A stretch of 38,937 nt of DNA, from NCBI RefSeq assembly GCF_007785815.1, contig NZ_VNIM01000037.1, positions 1-38,937 of the forward strand. The letters are read 5' to 3'. A model generated the notes under the pieces. That model was given only the letters and a program-made list of their open reading frames with translations, did not search any database and was not told where the DNA came from. The translations under genes were made by a program, and so were the position numbers. Source of the stretch: Alterirhizorhabdus solaris. GTDB taxonomy: Bacteria > Pseudomonadota > Alphaproteobacteria > Sphingomonadales > Sphingomonadaceae. Position 1 is the stretch's first letter, and the number at the start of each line of letters is the position of its first letter. Shown one piece after another: positions 18,858-27,124 of this stretch.

Positions 18858-21233
18858 ATGTCGAACCGAACGATCACCAGACGCACCTTGCTTGCCACAA
18901 CCATGGTGGCGGTTGCGGTGCCGGCGTTCTCACAGGTCCGCTTCTCTTATCGGGATGCCAAGGCACCCATCGCGGATCGCGTCCGCGATCTGCTTGGCCG
19001 CATGACGCTGGAGGAGAAGGTGGGGCAGGTACGCTGTCTCTGGTTCAACAAAGGTCAGATACTGGACGGTCGCGGTGCCTTCTCGCCGGAGAACGCGCTC
19101 AAGGTCATTCCCCAGGGCATCGGCCAGGTCGGTATGCCTCAGGATACGGTCGGCACCGATCGGATCACGACTACCTTGTGGCGTGGAGCAGAGGAGACGG
19201 TGGACCTGGTGAACGCGATCCAGCGCTTTCACGTCGAACGGACGCGGCTCGGCATTCCGGCGCTGTTCCATTCGGAGGCGGCGCATGGTTTCGTCTGCGA
19301 CGGTGCAACCGTGTTCCCCAGTCCTCCGGCGATGGGGAGCAGCTGGGATCCGGAACTGGTCGAGCAGGCCTTCACCGTCGCCGCGCGCGAAGCACGTCTG
19401 TCGGGGACAACGGTCGTTCTGGCGCCCGTCGTCGATCTGCTGCGCGAGCCACGCTGGGGTCGCTCGGGCGAATCGTTCGGCGAGGATCCATATCTCGTCG
19501 GCGAGATGGCCATCGCCGCCGTGCGCGGCTTGCAGGGCCGCACCCGCCCGCTCCAGCGCGATCGAGTCTTCGCGACGCTCAAGCATTTCGTCCACGGCGT
19601 TCCCGAGAATGGCCTGAATACCGCACCGGCCAATGCGAGCGAGCGCGATCTTCGCGAAAATTATCTCGTCCCGTTCGCGATGGCGATCAAGGCGGCCGAT
19701 CCGGCCATCATCATGCCCTCATACAACGAGGTCGAAGGCGTCCCGTCGCATGGCAACCGGCATTTGCTGCAGGGCATGGGGCGCGAGGAGATGGGTTTCA
19801 AAGGAGCCTATTTCAGCGACTATAACGGCGTCGCCAATTTGGTCGGCGACCATCATGTGGCTGCCGATGACGACGAGGCAGCGATGCTGGCCCTGAAGGC
19901 GGGGCTCGACGCGGAACTGCCCGACGGCCAAGCCTATGCGAGATTGCCGGGTCTCATCCGCGCAGGCAAAATCTCCGAAACGCTGCTTGATGCCGCAGTA
20001 GCCCGAATTCTCGCGCTGAAGTTCGAGGCGGGCCTGTTCGAGCAGCCATATGTCAATGCCGGGCGGCAGAAGCGTGGCATAAACCTCCCTGCCGATATCG
20101 CATTGGCGCGCAAGGTCGCGCAAAAGGGTCTGGTCCTGCTCAAAAACGACGGCCTCCTGCCGCTGGATCCTAGCGCACATGTAAGGCTGGCGGTGATCGG
20201 CCCGAACGCCACAGAGCCGATCTTCGGCGGCTATTCCGGGGTCAACGCCAAAGCGGTCGGCGTGCTCGCGGGGCTGCGGGCTGCTGGCGCTGCCGCTTCG
20301 ATCGAATATGCCGAGGGAGTCCGCATCACCGATCCCGACACCGGCAACAGCCTGGGCGCGTTCAGCCTGCTCGCCGGGCCGGCAGTGATACGGGTTTCCG
20401 CCGAGGCGAACGCGGCGCGTATCCGGGAGGCGGTCGCCGTCGCACAGCGTTCGGACCTCATCCTGCTGGTCCTCGGCGATAACACGACCGTCACCCGCGA
20501 GGCGGTGTTGGCGATCCGCGAGGGTGATCGCAGCACGCTCGGACTGTTCGGCGATCAGGACGCGCTCGTGGAGGCGATGATCGCAACCGGCAAGCCGATC
20601 GTCGCAATGATGCTGAACGGGCGGCCGCTCGCGATCACCCGGCTGGCGGAGAAAGCCAATGCCCTGATCGAGGGCTGGTATCTTGGACAGGAAGGAGGCA
20701 ATGCGGTTGCCGATCTTCTATTCGGAAAGATCAACCCCGGCGGCAAACTCACCGTCAGCATTGCGAAGTCTTCAGGCGATCTCCCAATCTACTATAATCG
20801 CCATCCGTCGGCACGAAATCGGAATTATGTCGAGGGCGGTCCCGCAGCACTGTTCCCGTTCGGCCACGGGCTCAGCTATACGAGCTTCGACATATCCGAG
20901 CCGCGCCTGTCGGCGAGCGAGATCAAGGTCGGCGAGAAGGTGGTCGTCGAGGTCGATGTGACCAACACGGGTAAGCGCGCCGGGGACGAGGTCGTCCAGC
21001 TTTATCTGCGCGACGAGGTCAGCTCGGTTCCCCGTCCGGTGCTGGAACTCAAGCGCTTCGAGCGGGTGACCCTGGCGGCCGGCGAAAGGCGAACCGTGCA
21101 CTTCGAGATCGATGCGGATGCGCTGGCCTTTTGGGATATCGACATGAGGTGGACCGTCGAGCCCGGCGCCTTCACGATTTCCGCGGGCGCGAGTTCGACT
21201 TCTCTCAAGTCTGCCAAGCTGCGAGTCGTATAA
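18858..21233 (+). CDS. Glycoside hydrolase family 3, exported (second GH3)
   Basis: 791 residues. GGGGAGAGG lies 7 bases before the ATG; the leader TRRTLLATTMVAVAVPAFS looks like a twin-arginine signal. The GH3 barrel (about 40-350) shows MTLEEKVGQ, PRWGRSGESFGEDPYLVG, the KH pair in ATLKHFVHG and nucleophile D321 in YFSDYNGVANL. The alpha/beta sandwich follows, then a fibronectin-III-like domain (FGHGLSYTSF, then VTNTGKRAGDEVVQLYLRD). The SDYNGV nucleophile context is that of bacterial GH3 xylosidase/glucosidase lines. It diverges from GH2 copy 1 and converges with the TetR gene 34 bp downstream. Most likely a beta-xylosidase or beta-glucosidase clearing oligosaccharides in the periplasm. 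Confidence 0.93.
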   Translation: MSNRTITRRTLLATTMVAVAVPAFSQVRFSYRDAKAPIADRVRDLLGRMTLEEKVGQVRCLWFNKGQILDGRGAFSPENALKVIPQGIGQVGMPQDTVGTDRITTTLWRGAEETVDLVNAIQRFHVERTRLGIPALFHSEAAHGFVCDGATVFPSPPAMGSSWDPELVEQAFTVAAREARLSGTTVVLAPVVDLLREPRWGRSGESFGEDPYLVGEMAIAAVRGLQGRTRPLQRDRVFATLKHFVHGVPENGLNTAPANASERDLRENYLVPFAMAIKAADPAIIMPSYNEVEGVPSHGNRHLLQGMGREEMGFKGAYFSDYNGVANLVGDHHVAADDDEAAMLALKAGLDAELPDGQAYARLPGLIRAGKISETLLDAAVARILALKFEAGLFEQPYVNAGRQKRGINLPADIALARKVAQKGLVLLKNDGLLPLDPSAHVRLAVIGPNATEPIFGGYSGVNAKAVGVLAGLRAAGAAASIEYAEGVRITDPDTGNSLGAFSLLAGPAVIRVSAEANAARIREAVAVAQRSDLILLVLGDNTTVTREAVLAIREGDRSTLGLFGDQDALVEAMIATGKPIVAMMLNGRPLAITRLAEKANALIEGWYLGQEGGNAVADLLFGKINPGGKLTVSIAKSSGDLPIYYNRHPSARNRNYVEGGPAALFPFGHGLSYTSFDISEPRLSASEIKVGEKVVVEVDVTNTGKRAGDEVVQLYLRDEVSSVPRPVLELKRFERVTLAAGERRTVHFEIDADALAFWDIDMRWTVEPGAFTISAGASSTSLKSAKLRVV

Positions 21234-21251
21234 GGGTCCTTCAGGTCCCTT
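21232..21251. terminator. Weak inverted repeat between convergent GH3 and TetR genes
   Basis: Arms AAGGGTCC and GGTCCCTT with a 4-nt loop pair except for one T-T mismatch. The repeat overlaps the GH3 stop and has no T-run, so it is at best a modest bidirectional terminator in the 34-bp convergent gap. Confidence 0.25.
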
Positions 21252-21267
21252 GAGAAATGGTGGGCGC

Positions 21268-21831
21268 TCAATTGCGCCCGAGAAGTGCGTTCAACGTTGC
21301 CTTCGCCTGCTCGTGCCCGCTCGAGAATCCCAGTGCGGCCTCCCAGCCAAGGGCCTGCGATGTTGCCTGGAGGATGAGCGCGAGGGCGGCCGGATGGGCT
21401 GGAGGATCGAGCCCTCGGCGCTGGTAGTCCGACGCAATCGCGTCACCGAAAAGCCGATGCAACTCGTGGGCGAATTCGCGCGCGACGTTGCCGAACGTCT
21501 CCTTGCGCAATGCGAGCGCGAGGAATTCAGCCGACTCCGGCGTCGTGCTGGAAAATTGGTCCCATATCACGTCGATGGGGTCGCGGGACAGCAACTGCGT
21601 CGCGATCGCCTGATAAGCTATCCTGAAGCCTGTGCGCATCACTTCGATGAGGACATCATCGATAGTACCGAAGTAGTAATGCACGATTTGTCGCTTCAAA
21701 CCGACCTTATCTGCCAACCTTCGCGCGGTGATCGAACCGACGCCTTCGGTATGAACAAGCTCCATCGCCGCTGCGATCAACTGGGCGCGGGTCGCCTCGC
21801 CTTTGGTGAAAGTATCGGTTACGATTTCCAT
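21268..21831 (-). CDS. TetR/AcrR-family transcriptional regulator
   Basis: 187 residues from the chosen start. The N-terminal helix-turn-helix is clear: ATRAQLIAAAMELVHTEG, SITARRLADKVGLKRQIVHYYFGTIDDVL in two segments (about residues 10-60). The C-terminal ligand domain is helical and not diagnostic. It is divergent from the TonB-dependent receptor across 261 bp, with a 15-bp palindrome at 21970-21984, so it most likely represses the receptor operon and itself. The ATG at 21831 directly abuts GGGAGG, leaving almost no spacing; an ATG at 21885 would extend the protein by 18 residues, and the true start is uncertain. The inducer could be a released sugar or an aromatic such as ferulate. Confidence 0.88.
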   Translation of the reverse strand: MEIVTDTFTKGEATRAQLIAAAMELVHTEGVGSITARRLADKVGLKRQIVHYYFGTIDDVLIEVMRTGFRIAYQAIATQLLSRDPIDVIWDQFSSTTPESAEFLALALRKETFGNVAREFAHELHRLFGDAIASDYQRRGLDPPAHPAALALILQATSQALGWEAALGFSSGHEQAKATLNALLGRN

Positions 21832-21852
21832 CCTCCCATTCCGTCCGTCCTC

Positions 21853-21874
21853 CAGCCCGGTGATTCTCGGGCTG
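21853..21874. promoter_or_regulatory. Inverted repeat in the TetR leader
   Basis: CAGCCCG and CGGGCTG are perfect 7-bp arms around an 8-nt loop, 22 bp before the chosen TetR start. It could be a leader hairpin or part of an operator; if translation starts at 21885 it is inside the gene. Confidence 0.3.
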
Positions 21875-21969
21875 CAGATTGCCATTTTTTGCCCGATCGA
21901 ACCACGACACCTGCCCTTTAGCGGATCGTGGCCGCCGAGCAGCACATTTTCGCTGCTAAACCACCAAAA

Positions 21970-21984
21970 CTGTCATCTTGACAG
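21970..21984. promoter_or_regulatory. Candidate TetR operator, perfect palindrome CTGTCA-TCT-TGACAG
   Basis: Two perfect 6-bp arms with a 3-nt spacer sit in the divergent gap between TetR and the TonB-dependent receptor, 109 bp before the receptor start. The right arm contains TTGACA, a consensus -35 hexamer for rightward transcription, so binding there would block the receptor promoter. I cannot see a good -10 at the standard distance. Confidence 0.5.
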
Positions 21985-22092
21985 CATAAGTGGAATGAAC
22001 CACCAGTAATGCAAATCGCCACGGGAACCAAGTTTCCGAAAGATCAGATGAACCGACGGCCGTCAAGACGGGCTGCTGACTTTGGGGGGAGA

Positions 22093-24627
22093 ATGAAAGT
22101 GCACCAAGCACATATCGTATCGCGCCGGTCGATTCAGGCGGCGTGCCTCGCATCGGCGGCATCGGCACTATCTCTACCTTCGGCGGTTTGGGCTCAGGAT
22201 GTAGTCGCGCCGAACGCCGCAGCAGCCTCGGCGGCGACGTCCGCGCAGGCGCAGCGTGCCGTGGACGAAGCGGGGTTCGGCGAGATCGTTGTCACCGCTC
22301 GACGCGAAGCGGAGAATCTGCAAAACGTGCCGGTTAGCGTTCAAGTGGTTTCGGGCGATGCCATCCAGAAACTGGCGATCACGTCACCCACCGAGTTGAC
22401 CAAGCTTGCCGCGGGCCTCAAGCTGAACATCGACCGGCCTTCCGATCCGGTGATCGTCCTGCGCGGCGTGCGTTGGGCAGCCGGCTCGGGGACGCCGGCC
22501 ATTCCAGTCTATGTAAACGAAATTCCGTTCGATCCGGCCCAGTCGCTCCAGTCGCTCTACGACATCGGCCAGATCGAGGTGCTGCGCGGTCCGCAGGGCA
22601 CGACGCGCGGCGCGCCTTCGATCTCGGGCGCCATCACGATAACGACTCACCGGCCCGACCTGAACAAGATCGGCGGCTATGTGAGAGGGCTGTATGGCTC
22701 GGGCGGGCATCGCAGCATCGAAGGTGCCGTCAACATTCCGGTTATCGAGGACAAGCTGGCCATTCGCGTCGCCGGGAACTTGGAACGAAGCGACGTCAAC
22801 CGCGTGCATAGCGTGAACAGCACGATAGATCCCCGATACCTGAGCAAGAATCTGCGCGTGACCGCGCGCTTCGAGCCGACGGATACCTTGAGCTTCACCG
22901 GCATGTATCAATTGCGGCGCCAGACGACACGCTACTTCAATCAGGTCAGCGGCTCCGGTAGTCCGGGGTTTGCAGCACTCGGCATCCCCGCGAACTTCAA
23001 CGGGCCGGCGCTGACGATCGGTGATCGCAAGTCGGTGCAGGACTTCCCGAACTACGTGGCTGGCAACGTGGATCTGGTCACCGCCAATGCCAGCTGGGAT
23101 GTGCTCGGGCAGCGGCTCAGCTATAACTTCGGTCGTCAGATCAATCGTAGCCATGCGGATCGGAACGGGCAGGACTTCGCCAATGTTCTCCCCGGCTTCG
23201 AGCCCTACCAGGTGAGCGGCCCGGCGAATGGGATACCCAAGTTCAGTATCCACGAACTTCGTCTTTCCTCGATACGCGGCGAAATCCCGCTGTTCGATTA
23301 TGATGTCGGCTATTTCCTGAAGCGGTCGGGGAGCATCCTCGCCGTCAGTTCGCCGGTGTTTCAGCAAGGTGCTTTCGGCGCGCCCGGCACCCTCCCGGGC
23401 GTGGTTCGCAGCCCCGTCTCGCGCTATATCCTGAACGCCGATACGGCGATCGGCATCGGACAGCGCACCGAATCCTTCTACGGCAACCTCCAGGTCCACC
23501 TCGGCGAGAGAACGGAGCTGAGTGCCGGCGTTCGCCGGATCAAGGACAGGGTTCCGGTCACGCTCGACGTCGTGACCGGTGCGGCCGCTGTGGTGGCATC
23601 GCCCCTGTCCGCGCTTGGCGGGTTGCCTTGTGCCGGCATACCCGGGGTCTTCGTCACTGGCCTGGTAAACAGCACCTATCCGGGCTTCTGCGATTTTAAT
23701 ATTCCTGCCGGGATCGGCAACACGTCATCCGCCTTCAATCCCACCTATAAGAAGACGATCTATAATATCTCATTGTCGCATAAGTTCACCGATGACATTC
23801 TGGTCTATGCGACGACAGGCAGTTCATTCCGGTCGGGCCTGCCGGCAATCGCTAACGACGGTTTGCCGAGCAACCGGCTGATCCCGCGACCTGAGACCGC
23901 CAAATCGTATGAGATTGGCGTGAAGACGACGGTAAACCGTGCACTCCGGATCAATGCCGACATCTTCCAGATCAATTATAAGGATCAGCTGACCCAATTC
24001 GAAGGTGTTCCTTACTTCAACACAGTGAGCGGCAACATCAGTTCGACCAGCCTGGCATTCTATAGTAATGTCGACTCGCGGGTCCGCGGTGTGGAGGTCG
24101 AGATTTACGCGAAACCGATCCGCAATCTCTCGATCAGCACGAATCTGAGTTATGCCAAGATCAAATCGAGAGGCGGCGAGGTGCCGTGCAACGATCCATC
24201 GCGTCCGATCACGGCAGCCAATCCGATCAACGTCTGTCCTTCGATTAAAGGGCAGACGCTGAATTCCGCGCCGCCGTTCCAGATCACCGTCAATGGCGAA
24301 TATCTCCAGCCGCTCGGCTCGGTCGATGGCTATTTCCGCTTCACGCTCAACGGTCAGGATCGCAATCCGAACTACGGCACATCCGTTCGTTCGACGAAGG
24401 GCTACGCGCTGCTCGATCTGTTTGCCGGGGTTGCGAGCAATGAGGCGGGCTGGGAACTCGGTGTCTATTCCAAGAACGTCTTCAACAAGGATACGGAGCT
24501 GACCGCACGTCCGATATTGAACTCGCTCTATGCGCCATTCGCGGCGCCGACCGGTTATGATCTGGTCAACCGGACCCTGCCGCGAGAGCTGGGTGTCACG
24601 CTGCGCTACACGTTCGGCTCGCGCTGA
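22093..24627 (+). CDS. TonB-dependent outer-membrane receptor (carbohydrate uptake), first of operon
   Basis: 844 residues. A signal peptide (to about residue 35, PSAVWAQD) is followed by the TonB-box/plug region (FGEIVVTARREAENLQNVPVSV, shown in part, then VIVLRGVR and IEVLRGPQGTTRG, about residues 60-190), then a 22-strand-type beta barrel to the C-terminus. The last strand ends LGVTLRYTFGSR. GGGGGGAGA precedes the ATG at 22093; an upstream in-frame ATG at 22009 would add a non-signal-like tail. It should import oligosaccharides across the outer membrane. It heads the rightward run of esterase, ThuA, GH2 and GH3 genes and diverges from TetR. Base composition is a little less GC-rich than the neighbouring ara genes. 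Confidence 0.95.
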   Translation: MKVHQAHIVSRRSIQAACLASAASALSLPSAVWAQDVVAPNAAAASAATSAQAQRAVDEAGFGEIVVTARREAENLQNVPVSVQVVSGDAIQKLAITSPTELTKLAAGLKLNIDRPSDPVIVLRGVRWAAGSGTPAIPVYVNEIPFDPAQSLQSLYDIGQIEVLRGPQGTTRGAPSISGAITITTHRPDLNKIGGYVRGLYGSGGHRSIEGAVNIPVIEDKLAIRVAGNLERSDVNRVHSVNSTIDPRYLSKNLRVTARFEPTDTLSFTGMYQLRRQTTRYFNQVSGSGSPGFAALGIPANFNGPALTIGDRKSVQDFPNYVAGNVDLVTANASWDVLGQRLSYNFGRQINRSHADRNGQDFANVLPGFEPYQVSGPANGIPKFSIHELRLSSIRGEIPLFDYDVGYFLKRSGSILAVSSPVFQQGAFGAPGTLPGVVRSPVSRYILNADTAIGIGQRTESFYGNLQVHLGERTELSAGVRRIKDRVPVTLDVVTGAAAVVASPLSALGGLPCAGIPGVFVTGLVNSTYPGFCDFNIPAGIGNTSSAFNPTYKKTIYNISLSHKFTDDILVYATTGSSFRSGLPAIANDGLPSNRLIPRPETAKSYEIGVKTTVNRALRINADIFQINYKDQLTQFEGVPYFNTVSGNISSTSLAFYSNVDSRVRGVEVEIYAKPIRNLSISTNLSYAKIKSRGGEVPCNDPSRPITAANPINVCPSIKGQTLNSAPPFQITVNGEYLQPLGSVDGYFRFTLNGQDRNPNYGTSVRSTKGYALLDLFAGVASNEAGWELGVYSKNVFNKDTELTARPILNSLYAPFAAPTGYDLVNRTLPRELGVTLRYTFGSR

Positions 24628-24663
24628 GCCGACGCGGAGAATGGCATCGAGGTCACGACTGGT

Positions 24664-24879
24664 GAAAGCGACTAGGATACGGGTGCAGGCGCGGTCGGCG
24701 GAATTGAGCCGGCTTGCTACGGAGAGAAAGATATCCTTCGCCGACTATCATCGGCGCTGCGGGACGCAGGGGGCGCTATGGCAGCAGCCTATACCAATGA
24801 CGATCTGCACCCCAATTCGGCAGGCTATGCGAAGATGCGCGCCGTGGCGGATCGTGCGATCGCGCAGGCGATGCGGTAG
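24664..24879 (+). pseudogene. Remnant of an SGNH/GDSL esterase C-terminus, frameshifted
   Basis: About 70 codons spread over two frames. The first frame (from about 24664) reads RSAELSRLATERKISFADYH; the second (from about 24750, one base out) reads SALRDAGGAM, then TNDDLHPNSAGYAKMRAVAD and a stop at 24877-24879. DDLHPNSAGYAKM is the Asp-x-x-His block of SGNH hydrolases, and ADYHSALRD before it is the normal preceding segment. A single lost base near 24749-24751 explains the shift. The nucleophile Ser, oxyanion Gly and Asn blocks are absent upstream, where the receptor gene ends, so this is a 3' fragment. The ancestor was probably an acetyl-esterase acting on pectin or xylan. The fragment lies between the receptor and the living alpha/beta esterase. 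Confidence 0.75.
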
Positions 24880-24913
24880 CCCGGCCTCGCAATTGCACAA
24901 AGGTGGTTTCAAG

Positions 24914-25858
24914 ATGATAGACTTTCGAATGCCGGCAATTCTTCTACTGAGCGCGGCGGGCATCACGGCGGCGCATGCCCAAACTACCCCGAACGCGTCG
25001 CAGATACCGACTTTCTCGCGTATCGTCGCCCCGATCGATGCCGCCGCGATCCCGCTCTATCCAGGCAAGGCGCCAGGATCGGAGAGTCGCAAGGAACCCG
25101 AGGTCTGGGACAGAATGAATGGCGACCGCGTCGTTCGCAACGTCACGGATCCGACGATCACGCCCGTCCTCCCTGCGCCGGGCAAGGCGACCGGCACAGC
25201 CGTCGTGGTTGTCGCGGGAGGCGGGTTCCAGTTCCTGTCGCTGGACGTCGAAGGCTGGCCGATCGCCCGTTGGCTGGCCGATCACGGCATCGCGGCGTTC
25301 GTGCTGAAGTACCGGCCGAACGAGACACCCGGAGACGAAGCGGCCTTCTCAAAAAAGATGATCGCGAGCTTCATGGCGGCCATGGCCGGCCCGGACAAAT
25401 CCCTGCCGCTGAACGAGCCGCTCGCGACGGCGGATGCCTTGCAGGCGATCAAGCTGGTGCGGGCAGGCGCCGCGAAATGGAAGATCGATCCCGCGCGCGT
25501 GGGCCTGATGGGTTTTTCGGCGGGCGCCGTCGCAACCCGCGAGGCTGCAACGGTGCCGGACGTCGCTGCGCGGCCCGCCTTCATCGGTTATATCTATGGG
25601 CCGATGGCGGCGACCAAAGTTCCTGCCGACGCGCCGCCTATGTTCGCCGCGATCGCGATGGACGACAGCCTGTTCGGCAAGCAGGGATTCGCGATCGTGG
25701 AGAGCTGGCGGACGGCGGGCCGGCCGGTCGAACTGCACGCCTATGAGAAAGGCGATCATGCGTTCGGCCTCGGCCGGCCCGGCACCACGACGACGATGAT
25801 GATGCCCGAATTCCTTGCCTGGATGGACTCCCGCAGCCTGCTCAAACCCGCAAAATGA
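24914..25858 (+). CDS. Exported alpha/beta hydrolase, acetyl-xylan-esterase-like
   Basis: 314 residues with a signal peptide (LLLSAAGITAAHAQ). The fold motifs are an oxyanion GGGFQFLS, nucleophile S202 in GFSAGA, an Asp in AIAMDDSLFG and a His in EKGDHAFGLG. ALYPGKAPG-like PLYPGKAPGSES near the mature N-terminus is usual in this esterase group found in polysaccharide loci. It should deacetylate oligosaccharides in the periplasm. AAAGGTGG lies upstream of the ATG at 24914; the open frame further upstream belongs to decayed and receptor sequence. The stop overlaps the next ATG (ATGA), so it is translationally linked to the ThuA gene. Confidence 0.9.
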   Translation: MIDFRMPAILLLSAAGITAAHAQTTPNASQIPTFSRIVAPIDAAAIPLYPGKAPGSESRKEPEVWDRMNGDRVVRNVTDPTITPVLPAPGKATGTAVVVVAGGGFQFLSLDVEGWPIARWLADHGIAAFVLKYRPNETPGDEAAFSKKMIASFMAAMAGPDKSLPLNEPLATADALQAIKLVRAGAAKWKIDPARVGLMGFSAGAVATREAATVPDVAARPAFIGYIYGPMAATKVPADAPPMFAAIAMDDSLFGKQGFAIVESWRTAGRPVELHAYEKGDHAFGLGRPGTTTTMMMPEFLAWMDSRSLLKPAK

Positions 25859-26763
25859 GGCTTCTTCGACCACGGCGGGCGCAAGGAAAAAGGGTGAGGG
25901 TAGGTCGTATGCTGAAGTGGGCCGTTGCCGGTCTGCTCGCAATTGTGATCGTCCTCGCGCTGCTGGCCGCGCCGATCGCCTATCGGCTGTTTCACGGGCT
26001 CGACGTCTACGAGACCGTGCCACCCACGTTGCCGGTAACGATGCTGTCGCCGGCCATCCTCGTTTTCTCGAAGACGAACGGGTTTCGCGACGGCGCTTCG
26101 ATCGACGCCGCCAACGCGATGTTCAGGCAATTGGCGCGCCAGCGCGAGTGGAGCATCGTGCTCACCGAAAATGGCGCGGTGTTCAATCCCGCCCAACTGG
26201 CGCGCTTCGATGCGGTCGTTTGGAACAGCGTATCGGGCGATGTGCTGACCGCTGCACAACGTAGCGCGTTCCGCACCTATCTCGAGCAGGGCGGCGGTTT
26301 CGTCGGCATTCATGGTGCCGGGGGGGATATGTCCTATCGCTGGCGCTGGTATGTCGAGGATCTGATCGGCGCGCAGTTCACATCGCACACGATGTTCCCG
26401 GAGTTCCAGACGGCGAGCATTCGGATCGAGGATCCCGCCCACCCGACAATGGCCCGGCTTCCGCGCACCTGGGTGCGGGCGGACGAGTGGTATTCGTTCG
26501 ATCGGTCGGTGCGCCGCAAAGGCTATCGCGTGCTCGCGACACTGGACGAGACGAGCTACCGGCCGAGGGGAATTCTCCTGGACGATATCGCGATGGGCCG
26601 CGACCACCCGATCATATGGACGCACTGCATAGGCAGGGGGCGCGCATTCTATTCCGCGCTGGGGCATGCGGCGGAGACCTACTCCGAGCCCCTGCACAGA
26701 GAGATGCTGGCCAATGCCGTGACGTGGGCGTCCGGGCGCGAGCCATGCAAGGACGGACTATGA
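25855..26763 (+). CDS. ThuA-domain protein with N-terminal membrane anchor
   Basis: 302 residues. A basic head is followed by one transmembrane helix (WAVAGLLAIVIVLALLAAPI), then a ThuA domain (about residues 65-290): ILVFSKTNGFRDGASID, FDAVVWNSVSGDVL, GGGFVGIHGAGGD, HTMFPEF and GRGRAFYSALGHAAETYSE. ThuA is a class-I glutamine-amidotransferase-like fold linked to trehalose and other sugar use; its chemistry is not settled. With this topology the domain should sit in the periplasm, held to the inner membrane. The first ATG overlaps the esterase stop; the ATG at 25909 with GAGGGTAGG upstream is a second option that trims the basic head. Its place among esterase, GH2 and GH3 genes implies a role in processing imported oligosaccharide. 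Confidence 0.88.
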   Translation: MRLLRPRRAQGKRVRVGRMLKWAVAGLLAIVIVLALLAAPIAYRLFHGLDVYETVPPTLPVTMLSPAILVFSKTNGFRDGASIDAANAMFRQLARQREWSIVLTENGAVFNPAQLARFDAVVWNSVSGDVLTAAQRSAFRTYLEQGGGFVGIHGAGGDMSYRWRWYVEDLIGAQFTSHTMFPEFQTASIRIEDPAHPTMARLPRTWVRADEWYSFDRSVRRKGYRVLATLDETSYRPRGILLDDIAMGRDHPIIWTHCIGRGRAFYSALGHAAETYSEPLHREMLANAVTWASGREPCKDGL

Positions 26764-26828
26764 ACTATACAGAGCGAACCGGCACGGTGCCCGGCGCGCC
26801 GACCCCATTCCAGAGGCGGGGGGCGTGA
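26760..26828 (+). other. 22-codon reading frame bridging ThuA and the next gene
   Basis: The ATG overlaps the ThuA stop (ATGA) and the TGA overlaps the ATG of the following small gene (TGATG). It begins MNYTERTGTVPGAP. There is no recognisable function. It may be a coupling leader or the leftover of a frameshifted longer N-terminus for the next protein. Confidence 0.3.
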
Positions 26829-27124
26829 TGGAAGCGCCGGTCTATCCGCCTGCGGCCGCCTATGAGCAGCCCGTCGCGATTCCCCCGTCGGAACTACGGA
26901 GCGATGTCGTGTCGCTCGTCGAGCTTATGAGCGCGCCGACGGCATGGGCGATCGTGCTCAGGCATGCACCCGTCTTCCAGGCGCTGGTCCAGGCATTGCA
27001 ACCGATCCTGAGCAACATGACCGTTTCCAGTTTCGTCAATTACGGCGTCATCGACCAGAAGACTGTGGCGGCCATCGACGCGGAACTGCTTCGCCTTCCG
27101 CGTAGCCAGTGGCCCGTGCTGTGA
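26828..27124 (+). CDS. Small helical protein, resembles the C-terminal tail of some GH3/CAZyme proteins
   Basis: 98 residues, no signal peptide, no membrane segment. After a Pro/Ala-rich start it reads VSLVELMSAPTAWAIVLRHAP, then MTVSSFVNYGVIDQKTVAAIDAEL in two parts. From memory, a similar module (LL..P.....L.rH.P, then MTL..L..Y....t.ekl.aIDaeL) occurs as a tail on GH3 and related enzymes of sphingomonads and caulobacters; here it stands alone. It overlaps the preceding 22-codon frame by one base, and its stop overlaps the GTG start of the GH2 gene (GTGA). Translational coupling on both sides suggests it works with the GH2 or ThuA protein. I cannot assign a function; a domain search with the 98 residues would test the tail idea. 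Confidence 0.6.
   Translation: MEAPVYPPAAAYEQPVAIPPSELRSDVVSLVELMSAPTAWAIVLRHAPVFQALVQALQPILSNMTVSSFVNYGVIDQKTVAAIDAELLRLPRSQWPVL

Noticed and set aside
21055-21066. A third copy of the tRNA-Gly att core (GAGCGGGTGA)
   Set aside because: It lies inside the GH3 coding frame (FERVTL), matches only ten bases and has no flanking similarity.
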